64,000 nt of DNA, from positions 1 through 64,000 of the forward strand of contig JAEZGY010000058.1 in NCBI GenBank assembly GCA_023416695.1. The letters run 5' to 3'. Source of the DNA: Bacillota bacterium (lineage in GTDB: Bacteria > Bacillota > Clostridia > Lachnospirales > Lachnospiraceae). Under the pieces are notes generated by a model, which saw only the letters and a list, made by a program, of their open reading frames with translations, made no database searches and had not been told where the DNA came from. Both the position numbers and the translations under genes were made by a program. Positions 8,519 through 16,895 of this stretch are shown here, one piece after another (the first letter of the stretch is position 1; each line of letters opens with the position of its first letter).

Positions 8519-11245
8519 TTATTCACTTCTAAGTGCTGTTACAGGGTCTTTCTTAGCTGCTTTTTTACTTGGAATCAAACCGCCTATTAAGGTCAACAAC
8601 ATGCTTAGTATAATCAAGATAATTGCTCCACCCATAGGTAAGATGGCATTGACATCTGTAGTTCCTGCGATACTATGAATAATAGCATTACCAGGAATTA
8701 GTAGTAACAATGTGACACCGATACCGATTAGCCCTGAGCAGAGACCAATGATAAAGGTTTCCGCATTGAATACCTGGGAAATATTTCTCTTAGAGGCGCC
8801 AACTGCACGTAAGATACCAATTTCCTTCGTTCGTTCTAATACAGAAATATAGGTGATGATACCGATCATAATAGAGGATACCACCAGAGAAACCGCAACA
8901 AAGGCAATTAGAACATAGGAGATTACGTTGATAATCGTAGTAATGGAAGACATTAATAGGGCCACGTAATCTGTATAGGTAATGTGATTGGCCTCAGTTG
9001 TAGAAGCATTGTAATTAGCGATACACTCTGCAATCCCATCCTTTGCTTCAAAACTATCAGCATAGAGATTAATGGAAGAAGGAGCATCTAGGCTAACTAC
9101 ACCAAAGTTAGTCATATTATCCTCAAAGCTACCTACAGAAATGTAGTTCTTGTAGATGGTTAGGAGAACATCATCAGAAGGTTGCATAAGATAGGAATCT
9201 AACATAGAAGCAAGTTCTGTTTCTCCCAAGGACATAACCTGCTCTAGTTCAGCAGAATCGCTTCCATACATCTTTTGCATAATGTCCTTGCAAAGCTTTG
9301 CTTTTTCAGATACTCCAAGACTGGTGAGGTAGTTTTTAGTATCCTCTATCTTAGTAGAATCATCACTAGGTGAAAAGCGAACACCATTTAATACATTGAT
9401 CGTTTTATCAGCCATTTGTGCTTTAACAATAGCACTCTTATTGGTATAATCTATCAAATAATTAGTAAGTGCCTGGGTATACCCTAAAGGAGCAGAAATT
9501 ACTGTTTTAGCATCTTTTGAGCGAACAACAGCACTTATTTTTAACTTTATAGCATTTTTAAGTTGTGACTTTAAAGCAGCTTTATCCCCTGTAATAGGGC
9601 TATAGGTTCCATTTGCATTTTTTACATAAGCATCACAAGCAGGTAATAGATAAAATTCCTGTTTACATATCTCTTCATAAGACCAACTTTTCGGATCAAT
9701 TGTAACAGGTTCTCCAGCATCTAGTTTCTTTATAATTTCCTTATATTCAGCGGTAGGAAGAATTCCTAGCTTATATAATGCTTCTTGGCTAATCTCATTA
9801 TTATTATCTAGAATAAGAACAACTTCTGTATACTCCTTTGGCCAAGAACCATAAAGTAGATCATACTTATCTGTCATAGCGCTGCTTACTAGGTTTCCAT
9901 TCTTACCAGGAATTAATTCTTGAAAGCTATTGGTGGAGGCATGAGTCATACTAGCCATAGGCCCCATAGCACTCATATCTGGTGTAAGCATGGAGGAAGA
10001 TACACTTTGTGAATTCGATAAGGTACTTCCATCTGTACTTACTAGGTCTCCATTAGAATCCTCCGTGTATACGTTAAATTTAGTACTATAGGAATATACG
10101 ATTCCATTTTCACCAATGTACTGGTGAATAGGACTATTGGCATCATCAAGATATTTCTTGAAAGCTGTCAAATTGTTCTCCTTAAAGCTTGTGGTCATAG
10201 AGGAAACCATTTCAAAAGCAATCGGATTGGAATAGACAGCATCTAGGTCATGGTTTGCTTCTTTCCCTGCAACTGAATTACTTTTTCCAATAAGACTACT
10301 TAGATCCATGGCTTGAGCATCAATTGTAATCGGATAGGAGGTCATGGTATCTTTCTGTATGTTCTCAATATAGGTGTTTACACCACTGGAAATAGATAAA
10401 ATTAGTGCAATGCCAATAATACCTATGGATCCTGCAAACGATGTTAGTAATGTTCTTCCTTTTTTAGTCCTTAGGTTATTAAAGGAGAGAGAGAGGGAGG
10501 TGCCAAAGGACATAGAGGATTTTCCCATGTTTTTATATGTCACTGGTTCAAGTTTTGTTTCATCTACCTCATACGGATTGGTATCAGAGATAATCTTACC
10601 ATCTCGTAATTTTACAATACGGTTTGCGTACTCCTCAGCTAACTCTGGATTATGTGTAACCATGACTACAAGACGATCCTTGGCTACTTCTTTTAGGAGA
10701 TTCATAACCTGGATACTGGTTTCTGTATCTAAGGCTCCCGTAGGCTCGTCAGCTAGAAGAATGTCCGGGTCATTAACTAGGGCTCTTGCAATAGCAACAC
10801 GCTGAATCTGTCCTCCTGACATCTGATTAGGTCGCTTGTGAAGCTGGTCTCCAAGACCTACCTGTTCTAAGGCCTGTTTCGCACGTCTTTTTCTCTCAGA
10901 ACGCTTAATACCAGAGATGGTAAGTGCTAGTTCTACGTTAGCTAAAATGGATTGGTGAGGAATCAGGTTATAGCTTTGGAATACAAATCCAATGGTGTGG
11001 TTTCGATAAGAATCCCAATCCTTCGATTTGTATTTCTTAGTGGAGATTCCATTAATAATTAGGTCTCCGCTATCATAGCGATCTAAACCACCAATGACAT
11101 TAAGAAGGGTAGTCTTTCCTGAACCACTTGGACCAAGAATAGCCACAAATTCATTATCACGAAGATTTAAAGATACCTCATCTAATGCGGCTTGGATTAA
11201 ATCGCCAGTTTTATACGTTTTGGATATTTTCTGTATTTGAAGCAT
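8519..11245 (-). CDS. ABC transporter, fused ATPase-FtsX permease (MacB-like)
   Basis: Single-chain ABC protein of 908 residues. The N-terminal ATPase has Walker A GPSGSGKT (residues 38-45), signature MSGGQIQRVAIARAL and Walker B ILLADEPTGALD, closest to the LolD/MacB/YknY subfamily. A first membrane segment lies near residues 265-285, followed by a roughly 500-residue extracytoplasmic part rich in Ser, Asn and Tyr, then three C-terminal membrane segments with the FtsX motif ERTKEIGILRAVGASK. This is the mechanotransmission layout: it probably expels a peptide or drug or senses envelope stress rather than importing. Start is set by AAAGGAG in front of 11245. No partner or two-component genes adjoin, so the substrate cannot be told. 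Confidence 0.92.
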   Translation of the reverse strand: MLQIQKISKTYKTGDLIQAALDEVSLNLRDNEFVAILGPSGSGKTTLLNVIGGLDRYDSGDLIINGISTKKYKSKDWDSYRNHTIGFVFQSYNLIPHQSILANVELALTISGIKRSERKRRAKQALEQVGLGDQLHKRPNQMSGGQIQRVAIARALVNDPDILLADEPTGALDTETSIQVMNLLKEVAKDRLVVMVTHNPELAEEYANRIVKLRDGKIISDTNPYEVDETKLEPVTYKNMGKSSMSFGTSLSLSFNNLRTKKGRTLLTSFAGSIGIIGIALILSISSGVNTYIENIQKDTMTSYPITIDAQAMDLSSLIGKSNSVAGKEANHDLDAVYSNPIAFEMVSSMTTSFKENNLTAFKKYLDDANSPIHQYIGENGIVYSYSTKFNVYTEDSNGDLVSTDGSTLSNSQSVSSSMLTPDMSAMGPMASMTHASTNSFQELIPGKNGNLVSSAMTDKYDLLYGSWPKEYTEVVLILDNNNEISQEALYKLGILPTAEYKEIIKKLDAGEPVTIDPKSWSYEEICKQEFYLLPACDAYVKNANGTYSPITGDKAALKSQLKNAIKLKISAVVRSKDAKTVISAPLGYTQALTNYLIDYTNKSAIVKAQMADKTINVLNGVRFSPSDDSTKIEDTKNYLTSLGVSEKAKLCKDIMQKMYGSDSAELEQVMSLGETELASMLDSYLMQPSDDVLLTIYKNYISVGSFEDNMTNFGVVSLDAPSSINLYADSFEAKDGIAECIANYNASTTEANHITYTDYVALLMSSITTIINVISYVLIAFVAVSLVVSSIMIGIITYISVLERTKEIGILRAVGASKRNISQVFNAETFIIGLCSGLIGIGVTLLLLIPGNAIIHSIAGTTDVNAILPMGGAIILIILSMLLTLIGGLIPSKKAAKKDPVTALRSE

Positions 11246-11460
11246 AAGTATACTCCTTTTGATCTTATTATGGGAAATAATAACTTATATAGTTAGTTTA
11301 GGTATCATCATATATTGTTAAACATAGAAAGTAAACAAGATTGATAGTAATTTAATAAAATCTTTAGTTTTATAAAGTATAAGGGCCTTGAATTGTAAAA
11401 TGAAACGTAACCCTTTCCTTTAAAATCATATCGTTTTACTACTCACCCTCCCAATATACA

Positions 11461-11501
11461 AGAGTAGCCCTAATTTTATAAATCAAAATCAGGGCTACTC
11501 T
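11461..11501. terminator. Hairpin downstream of the C39-like gene
   Basis: 17-base arms AGAGTAGCCCTAATTTT and AAAATCAGGGCTACTCT pair with one mismatch around a seven-base loop. No long T tract follows on either strand, so it is either a weak terminator for the minus-strand gene ending at 11541 or an mRNA 3'-end stabiliser. The rest of 11246-11540 is AT-rich with no further signal seen. Confidence 0.6.
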
Positions 11502-11540
11502 AATATGATATGCTACTTATTTCTTTTTTGTAGTTGGTAC

Positions 11541-12407
11541 TTATTTTACAATAATTTTATAAGTAGTTTTCTTTTTCACGTTTTTCTCGGTATAGGTTAC
11601 TGTGATGGTTTGCTTTCCTCTTTTTGATAAAACTGAACCTTCTTTGGGAATTACAACATATCCTTTTGTGATATCTTTTTTCGTACCATTGTTATAAGTA
11701 ATTCGTAGTTTTAATCCAGATGTATCTAGTTTCTGCCCAAGAGAATAGGAGGTCTTCTTTGGGTTTTTTATGATAGCAATAGAGGTAACCTCTTTCTCAT
11801 TAGAAGTTTTGTCTAACTTGGGGCATCCGGATACAACATACCAGCACCGTCTTAAATTTTTTATTTTTTGATTCTGATTAGAGCCAACAATAGATGACTT
11901 ATTCAGTGGAATTCTTCCTTTTGCCGTTCCCGGTGCAGGATCTGCACAGTAAAACGTATCCGTCGTGGCATCATAATCGGTCAGTAATATCGCATGATAT
12001 TGCCCACCTCGTCCATAGTTATAGGCAACGACCCCTTCCGGATGTTTTTTTAACAAGGAGATGTATTTACTTTTCTGATTGGAATTAACGGTAGAATGTT
12101 GTACCTTAACTCCTGCATATGTAAATCTGTTATATAGTCCACCGCCCCTAGCCCAGAGCATACGTCTTACTTTGGACTCTGTAATAGAAGACCATGAAGA
12201 TTTTCCTTGTGCCATAACGGTTCTTCTTAGGAGCATGGTTGAGGAAGCTAAGGTACAGGTATAATTTGTTTTTTGCTTCACAAATACAGAGGACTTATTG
12301 ATATCTTTGAAAGTTGCCGCCTCCACTATAGGCGTATTGAGTAAGGTAGTAAGGACAAAAACCACAGCAATCATCATAGAGATATACGACCGAACTATCC
12401 ACTTCAT
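11541..12407 (-). CDS. Secreted C39-like cysteine peptidase with Ig-like domain
   Basis: 288 residues. A signal peptide (about 1-30, ending VEAA) shows export. Residues 40-195 fit the C39-like papain fold: C51 in NYTCTLASS, H138 in GQYHAILLTDYD and D156 in YCADPAPG would form the triad. The C-terminal part (about 207-288) with SIAIIKNPKKTSY, LRITYNNGTKKDI and QTITVTYTEKNV resembles a bacterial Ig-like (Big_3) domain, common in clostridial surface proteins. The enzyme likely acts on the cell surface or on extracellular peptides; the target is unknown. Monocistronic. Confidence 0.75.
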   Translation of the reverse strand: MKWIVRSYISMMIAVVFVLTTLLNTPIVEAATFKDINKSSVFVKQKTNYTCTLASSTMLLRRTVMAQGKSSWSSITESKVRRMLWARGGGLYNRFTYAGVKVQHSTVNSNQKSKYISLLKKHPEGVVAYNYGRGGQYHAILLTDYDATTDTFYCADPAPGTAKGRIPLNKSSIVGSNQNQKIKNLRRCWYVVSGCPKLDKTSNEKEVTSIAIIKNPKKTSYSLGQKLDTSGLKLRITYNNGTKKDITKGYVVIPKEGSVLSKRGKQTITVTYTEKNVKKKTTYKIIVK

Positions 12408-12792
12408 ATTTAAAGTTCTCCTCCTAGTTTTATATATTATCTACTATAAATCATATTAACATATGTTACGTATATGTTAAGTGTATATGAATATTTTACT
12501 ATAGGATTTAATAACAAATCAATAGTTTTCAACTAATAAAATAATCTTATAATCGGCTAAATAAAAATAAAAAATGTTTTATGTGACATGATTCATTCAA
12601 ATCTGGGTAGTTATCATAGTTACAAGGCTGAGAGCAAGTAGAAATCTGAGATGTTGTGTTATATTGAACTTGTTACATCAATATTAATAGTTTACAATAT
12701 CTATAAGAAGGATGTTTGCCCTTAAAAGGAATAACTGATGAAACGAAACAGATAATAGATAAGCTATATTATGAATAAGGAGGTTATTGCAC
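12408..12792. other. Divergent intergenic region with tandem 11-bp repeats
   Basis: 385 bases without a gene between divergent transcription units. Promoters for both neighbours must lie here. Two adjacent 11-bp copies, ATATGTTACGT (12461-12471) and ATATGTTAAGT (12472-12482), sit upstream of the C39-like gene and could be a direct-repeat operator. Otherwise only AT-rich sequence is seen. Confidence 0.4.
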
Positions 12793-13275
12793 ATGAGTAA
12801 GTATGAAGAAGGGTTGCAATTGATTGAAGAAAGATGCGGTAATGGTAAGGACAATCTTATCTCCCTGGCAACCATTGGAATGGACATGAATGCTGACGGA
12901 AAACCTAAGCCTTATGTTCGTGATGTGGACGCTTATTATGAAGACGGAGTGTTTTATATCGTTACCTATGAGAAATCAAGTAAAATGCAACAAATAGCAC
13001 AAAACTCGGATGTGGCTTTTACGGTTTGCAGTCAGTGGGTTTCCGGTCATGGAATAGGTGAAAACCTAGGTTGGGTATTAGAACCTAAGAATGCAGAACT
13101 AAGGACTAAACTACGTACGGTTTTTGCTGATTGGTATGATTATGCAAACAATGAACAGGATGAGAATTGTTGTATTTTAGCAGTTCAGATTACAAAAGCA
13201 ACGGTAATAAAAGATCACGGAGCTGAGATCTATCGAATGGATTTTGTAAATAAGGTAGAGACGAGTGAGGGATAA
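12793..13275 (+). CDS. Pyridoxamine 5'-phosphate oxidase-like FMN-binding protein
   Basis: About 160 residues with the split-barrel pattern of the PNPOx-like family: the strands ISLATIG, PYVRDVDAYYEDGVFYIVTYEKSSK-like segment and the QIAQNSDVAFTVC repeat of beta-alpha units. Such proteins usually bind FMN or F420 and reduce small molecules; true pyridoxine oxidase activity is not implied. The frame is open from TTG 12787, but ATG 12793 has AAGGAGG nine bases before it. It stands alone. Substrate unknown. Confidence 0.75.
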   Translation: MSKYEEGLQLIEERCGNGKDNLISLATIGMDMNADGKPKPYVRDVDAYYEDGVFYIVTYEKSSKMQQIAQNSDVAFTVCSQWVSGHGIGENLGWVLEPKNAELRTKLRTVFADWYDYANNEQDENCCILAVQITKATVIKDHGAEIYRMDFVNKVETSEG

Positions 13276-13412
13276 AAGTATTAGTACATAATGAATTCAT
13301 AAGCTGGGGGATATGAAAATACGGGGTATACTCATCCTGTAAAAAGAAATATCTTTTATGCACTAGAGCTAAAAAGCGCAGGTACATTCCTTGTTTACAC
13401 CAAATAAGAAGA

Positions 13413-13453
13413 AGCTGAACATTCATAGTACTTATGAAATGTTCAGCTTTTTT
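13413..13453 (+). terminator. Terminator, probably of the PNPOx-like gene
   Basis: AGCTGAACATT (13413-13423) pairs perfectly with AATGTTCAGCT (13438-13448), followed by six T. It lies 138 bases after the stop codon. Confidence 0.8.
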
Positions 13454-13590
13454 AGCGGAGAAAATGTTTGGCATAGCCTTGGAGGTAAATGATAAGGAAG
13501 ACTTCAAAGTAGGAAAAAATAAATGTGCAAAAGTTTTAAAACATTGGATGATTAACCTATAATACTATAGATTACGGAAACTAGGGTAAG

Positions 13591-13619
13591 TTGAATTTTT
13601 GAAATCAGTATGCTAATAT
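13591..13619 (+). promoter_or_regulatory. Promoter of the S51 peptidase gene
   Basis: TTGAAT at 13591-13596, 17-base spacer, TAATAT at 13614-13619 preceded by TG (extended -10). Confidence 0.5.
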
Positions 13620-13705
13620 AAACTACATATTTATAACTTGGTAATAAATGTTATATTATGTTGGATATTGTTCATCTGTAAAATTAAAGAATAGAGGGGA
13701 AAATA

Positions 13706-14326
13706 ATGAGATTATATTTAACATCGTCATTTAAGGATACTGCTAATGTATTTAAGAATTATGAAAAACCTGAAATCGGGAAAAAAGTTACATTTATTCC
13801 AACAGCAAGTATCGTGGAGGAAGTAAACTTTTATGTTGCGCTGGGTAAGGAAGCATTAGAAACTTGTGGGTTGATCGTAGAGGAATTAGAAATATCAACG
13901 GCTACAATTGAGGAAATAGCTACGAAGTTGGAAGCAAATGATTATATCTATGTTTCAGGTGGTAATAATTTTTTCTTGTTGCAGGAACTCAAGAAAAAAG
14001 AGGCACATAAAATGATTATTGAACAAGTGGGGAACGGTAAAGTTTACATTGGAGAGTCCGCAGGTTCTATTATAGTAACAAAGAACGTCGAATATTCTAA
14101 GGCAATGGATACTCCTTCTAAAGCACCTGAACTTACTAATTACGATGCTTTGAACTTAGTGGATTTCTATATTGTTCCACATTATGGGTGTATGCCTTTT
14201 GAAGCAGAAGCACAAGCAATTGTAGATGAGTATTCAGGAAAATTAGAACTTATTACTATTGCAAATGAAGATGTTATTATTATTGATAATAGTGAGATAA
14301 AGGTTGTAACCTCAGACAATAAGTAA
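13706..14326 (+). CDS. Peptidase S51 (dipeptidase E-like)
   Basis: 206 residues of the S51 family, serine peptidases that split Asp-X dipeptides or related isoaspartyl bonds in the cytoplasm. The nucleophile elbow GESAGS places S118, and VPHYG at H159 supplies the histidine. The IYVSGGNNFFLLQ segment is the family's substrate-loop region. Length and motif order fit Listeria/Bacillus-type S51 paralogues better than cyanophycinase. GAGGGGAAAATAATG fixes the start. Followed by a GNAT gene 87 bases on. Confidence 0.82.
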   Translation: MRLYLTSSFKDTANVFKNYEKPEIGKKVTFIPTASIVEEVNFYVALGKEALETCGLIVEELEISTATIEEIATKLEANDYIYVSGGNNFFLLQELKKKEAHKMIIEQVGNGKVYIGESAGSIIVTKNVEYSKAMDTPSKAPELTNYDALNLVDFYIVPHYGCMPFEAEAQAIVDEYSGKLELITIANEDVIIIDNSEIKVVTSDNK

Positions 14327-14413
14327 GTTGTGTATCTATTCAAAATGTCTATCTGTATGTATGAGGAAGTGATATCCCTGTAAAATAAGATGATTTTAAA
14401 GGAGATAATAAAG

Positions 14414-14872
14414 ATGGAAATTATGAGTTTGAAAAAAGATAATATTGCAGAGGTGGAAAAACTACTCTCCAATGGAGGCCCCTATGTCCTTCCCCATCAT
14501 GACTATGTTTATTGGATCATGGAAGGATATTTTTCTTCAAGTAATTATGTAGCATTAGAAGAAAATAAAGTTATTGGTTATATATGTGCACTTCCATCAA
14601 TAGATAGAAAGTGCTATTTTATATGGCAAGTAGTGGTGGATGCTGACTATCGAGGTAAAAAGGTAGCAACTATATTAATCAACCATATTATAGAAGAGTC
14701 AAAACTAAAAGGATATAACAGATTAGAATTAACCATAAGCAGTGATAATCAGGCTAGTTATAAGCTGTTTGAGTGCATAGCCAATGAACATGGTAGTAGT
14801 CTAAAAAAGATAGGTGAGTACAATACTAAAGGATGGAATGAGATCAGATATTCCATTGAACTGGATTTTTAA
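14414..14872 (+). CDS. GNAT-family N-acetyltransferase
   Basis: About 152 residues with the GNAT core: WQVVVDADYRGKKVATILIN carries the acetyl-CoA pyrophosphate loop (RGKKVA) and LELTISSDNQASYKLFE is the motif-B region. It resembles the diaminobutyrate acetyltransferase (EctA) group in the HDYVYWIM and NQASYKLF segments, but no other ectoine gene is near, so only the family is called. The frame is open from an ATG at 14390; ATG 14414 lies ten bases after AAAGGAG and is chosen. Confidence 0.8.
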   Translation: MEIMSLKKDNIAEVEKLLSNGGPYVLPHHDYVYWIMEGYFSSSNYVALEENKVIGYICALPSIDRKCYFIWQVVVDADYRGKKVATILINHIIEESKLKGYNRLELTISSDNQASYKLFECIANEHGSSLKKIGEYNTKGWNEIRYSIELDF

Positions 14873-14922
14873 TCATAAGGTTGAGTAGACTTATGAATAC
14901 TTTTCATGTTGAACTAAAACAA

Positions 14923-14951
14923 AGGGAGTTGCAATAATTTTGCAACTCCCT
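14923..14951 (+). terminator. Hairpin after GNAT gene
   Basis: AGGGAGTTGCAA and TTGCAACTCCCT form a 12-bp stem around a short loop. Only a weak T-rich tail (TATACTCTTA) follows. Confidence 0.65.
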
Positions 14952-15041
14952 ATACTCTTATATTACCACAAAATGGATAAAATATCAAGCCTTGCACTTG
15001 CTTGATATCGTTTTATAATGGGGATATTGGAGGTGTGGTGA

Positions 15042-15518
15042 TTGGATGATCTATTTGAGGTAATGATGTTACAAAAGCAAAAACAAGAGCTTAGTAAGGT
15101 TCTAGATTGTAATGATTACACTAAGAAATTTGGTGTGATTCTCTCTCCTGAGGATGCTAAAAGCCTAATGCTGAGTAGGAAGGATAACCTAAGACAATTT
15201 GAACGGGTAGAATTTAAGGAGGGCATTCTTCCAAAGCTCATTTATACATTTTGTGACTCTCCGTATATTTATCAGGATAATTATGTAGAGACAATAGAAC
15301 GATTACAAGAGATCTTCTATCTGTATAAGAATGAAAGCTTAGATGAACTAAATGATGAGGAGCTTCTTCAGTTTATGAAGGAAGCATTTGAGGGAGAGTG
15401 TCAGGGTTCTCTTGATTCTCTTGAAGACACTAGTCTTGAAGACTTTGCAAGAGGTATAAGGGGAAGAACCCATGGGTTCTTTGGAAAGTATAATGAGGAG
15501 GAGAGTTATGATGAGTGA
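15042..15518 (+). CDS. Uncharacterised protein (DUF6323-like)
   Basis: 158 residues, acidic at the C-terminus, no signal peptide or membrane segment. No enzymatic motif is visible. From memory it resembles the Lachnospiraceae DUF6323 group, which is paired with DUF6179 genes; I cannot confirm this here. The start is TTG at 15042: the preceding in-frame codon is a stop and GGAGG lies eight bases upstream. Its 3' end overlaps the next gene by 11 bases, pointing to translational coupling and a shared function. Confidence 0.6.
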   Translation: MDDLFEVMMLQKQKQELSKVLDCNDYTKKFGVILSPEDAKSLMLSRKDNLRQFERVEFKEGILPKLIYTFCDSPYIYQDNYVETIERLQEIFYLYKNESLDELNDEELLQFMKEAFEGECQGSLDSLEDTSLEDFARGIRGRTHGFFGKYNEEESYDE

Positions 15519-16359
15519 AGGGGAGCAACAAGAGCTTTTATCAATTGTGGCTGAGTTGACGGAACGCTATACTAGTAGGGAAAGTACCTCTATAACTTAC
15601 GAGCGCGCAAGAATACTAATGGAGGCGGTACTTTATTGTGTTGAAGAGGCAAAAAAAGAGAATAGGATAAAGGGCACCCTAGCTACTAAGAGACAAGTAG
15701 ACCTTAAATCTCAGTATGAATATGGATACCAACTAGTAATTGAAAAAGTAAAAAAAGTGAGAGATTTCTATAATCATCTTATCCTTCATTTTTCAGCCTA
15801 TGGAAATAGGTGTTATTATGATACGGTTGTAACAGGGTTGCACCAATTTTTTATTCGATATGATGCCAGATTTTCTCCTCAAGATCATCTGTTAACCTTA
15901 GATTATCCAGTGTTACAGACATTTCCTAATCTTTCGGGAGTAGATCTCATAGAACAGTATTTAGTTTGTATTGGGTTAGAGCAAAGTTTTTTATATCCCA
16001 TTGGCGAGGCTGCAATTTCGGAGTTAATGGGATATTATGATTATGAGTATGAAGAAGCGATTTGTAATGTCTGTAGCCTGATTCTTCGCTATAAGATTAT
16101 ATTAAAGGTTCTAGGAAAAGAGCAGGAGACGTTAGCCTTAGGACAGGAAGGCTTGTGTAAAGTAGAAGAGCTTAGTCTGGATAAGTCAGCTGGCGAGTTA
16201 CTCCTACTATTTAAACAGATATTAAAAGAACTAGTAGAAAAGGAGTATCAAGGACACGAAGAACTTTATAGTTATTTAAGTCTAGATTTGCAGGATATGG
16301 TTGTAGAAGTGCAGAATGCTTCAAAATACCATAATCTAAAGGTATTGTTTCCTGTCTGA
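15508..16359 (+). CDS. Uncharacterised protein (DUF6179-like), coupled to upstream gene
   Basis: About 283 residues starting MMSEGEQQELL behind GAGGAGGAG; an ATG at 15472 would add 12 residues but lacks a ribosome site. The protein is mainly alpha-helical with conserved-looking aromatic stretches (RYDARFSPQDHLLTLDYPVL, ISELMGYYDYEYEEAICNV). No catalytic motif, signal peptide or membrane segment. From memory it fits the DUF6179 group that accompanies DUF6323. Function unknown; the tight overlap suggests the two products form a complex. Confidence 0.6.
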   Translation: MMSEGEQQELLSIVAELTERYTSRESTSITYERARILMEAVLYCVEEAKKENRIKGTLATKRQVDLKSQYEYGYQLVIEKVKKVRDFYNHLILHFSAYGNRCYYDTVVTGLHQFFIRYDARFSPQDHLLTLDYPVLQTFPNLSGVDLIEQYLVCIGLEQSFLYPIGEAAISELMGYYDYEYEEAICNVCSLILRYKIILKVLGKEQETLALGQEGLCKVEELSLDKSAGELLLLFKQILKELVEKEYQGHEELYSYLSLDLQDMVVEVQNASKYHNLKVLFPV

Positions 16360-16390
16360 AAATGTTTTAAATTAGGTACATGTCGGGGAA

Positions 16391-16419
16391 TTGACACCTA
16401 TGGCACAATATGGTAATCT
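16391..16419 (+). promoter_or_regulatory. Promoter of the hydrogenase-maturation operon
   Basis: Perfect -35 TTGACA (16391-16396), 17-base spacer, -10 TAATCT (16414-16419). Transcription would start near 16426 and give a leader of about 185 nt. Confidence 0.75.
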
Positions 16420-16425
16420 TTAGCT

Positions 16426-16590
16426 ATGGTAAATGGGAGGGTGCGCCTAACTGTAAGCCACATAAATTAAAAAGTATCATCGTGCTGAAACGACAAGGAT
16501 TCGTTCTGAGTCACAAGACGAGAGAATAGTGTAAGTCTAATTATTATTGGATTATTCTGTCCCTTTGCCCGTTTCGGCAAAGGGATTTTC
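16426..16590 (+). promoter_or_regulatory. Structured 5' leader of TM1266-hydEGF operon, candidate riboswitch or attenuator
   Basis: The leader contains a GGGAGGGTGCGCC start, a bulged stem CGTTCT/AGACG (16502-16520), a stem-loop AGTCTAAT-TATT-ATTGGATT (16534-16553) and a strong hairpin CCCTTTGCC/GGCAAAGGG (16561-16584) followed by ATTTT. The last looks like an intrinsic terminator placed 27 bases before the first gene. I do not recognise a known riboswitch class. An effect of iron, SAM or a hydrogenase cofactor is a guess from the downstream genes. Confidence 0.5.
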
Positions 16591-16611
16591 GCGTTATTAA
16601 AGGAGGACATT

Positions 16612-16857
16612 ATGGAAACACGTTTAGCTATTTTGGGGATTATGGTATATAGCCCAGAGTCTGTAGTACGATTGAATGAGTTATTGCATCAGTATAGTCA
16701 GTACATAATAGGAAGAATGGGTATGCCATATCAAGAGAAGAGAGTATCTGTTATTAGTATTATTATGGATGCCCCAAACGATGTAATTGGAGCACTATCA
16801 GGTAAGCTTGGTATGATTCCAGAAGTCAATGTAAAGACAATTTATTCTAAGGTGTAA
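16612..16857 (+). CDS. TM1266-like iron-only hydrogenase system regulator
   Basis: 81 residues matching the small ACT-like/NikR-C-like family typified by Thermotoga TM1266, annotated as a putative iron-only hydrogenase system regulator. Visible features are the N-terminal strand RLAILGIMVY, RMGMPYQEKRVSVISIIMDAP and a C-terminal GMIPEVNVKTIYSK strand. It has the regulatory ligand-binding fold but no DNA-binding domain. Its place directly ahead of hydE, 38 bases apart, agrees with the family's usual context. AAAGGAGG precedes the start. Confidence 0.85.
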   Translation: METRLAILGIMVYSPESVVRLNELLHQYSQYIIGRMGMPYQEKRVSVISIIMDAPNDVIGALSGKLGMIPEVNVKTIYSKV

Positions 16858-16895
16858 AGACCTTTAAAAGATAGTTTAGAAAGGAAGGTGGTAGT

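Larger units (their letters stand above)
13276..13705. other. Intergenic region with terminator and promoter only
   Basis: 430 bases between the PNPOx-like gene and the S51 peptidase. I see a terminator at 13413-13453 and a promoter at 13591-13619, and no convincing open frame. Confidence 0.5.

Noticed and set aside
14414..14872. EctA (ectoine pathway) for the GNAT gene
   Set aside because: Some local similarity, but ectB and ectC are absent and the family is large; only GNAT is called.
16441..16447. GTGCGCC in the hyd leader as a group II intron start
   Set aside because: No domain V, no intron length and no reverse transcriptase; the leader is only about 185 nt.
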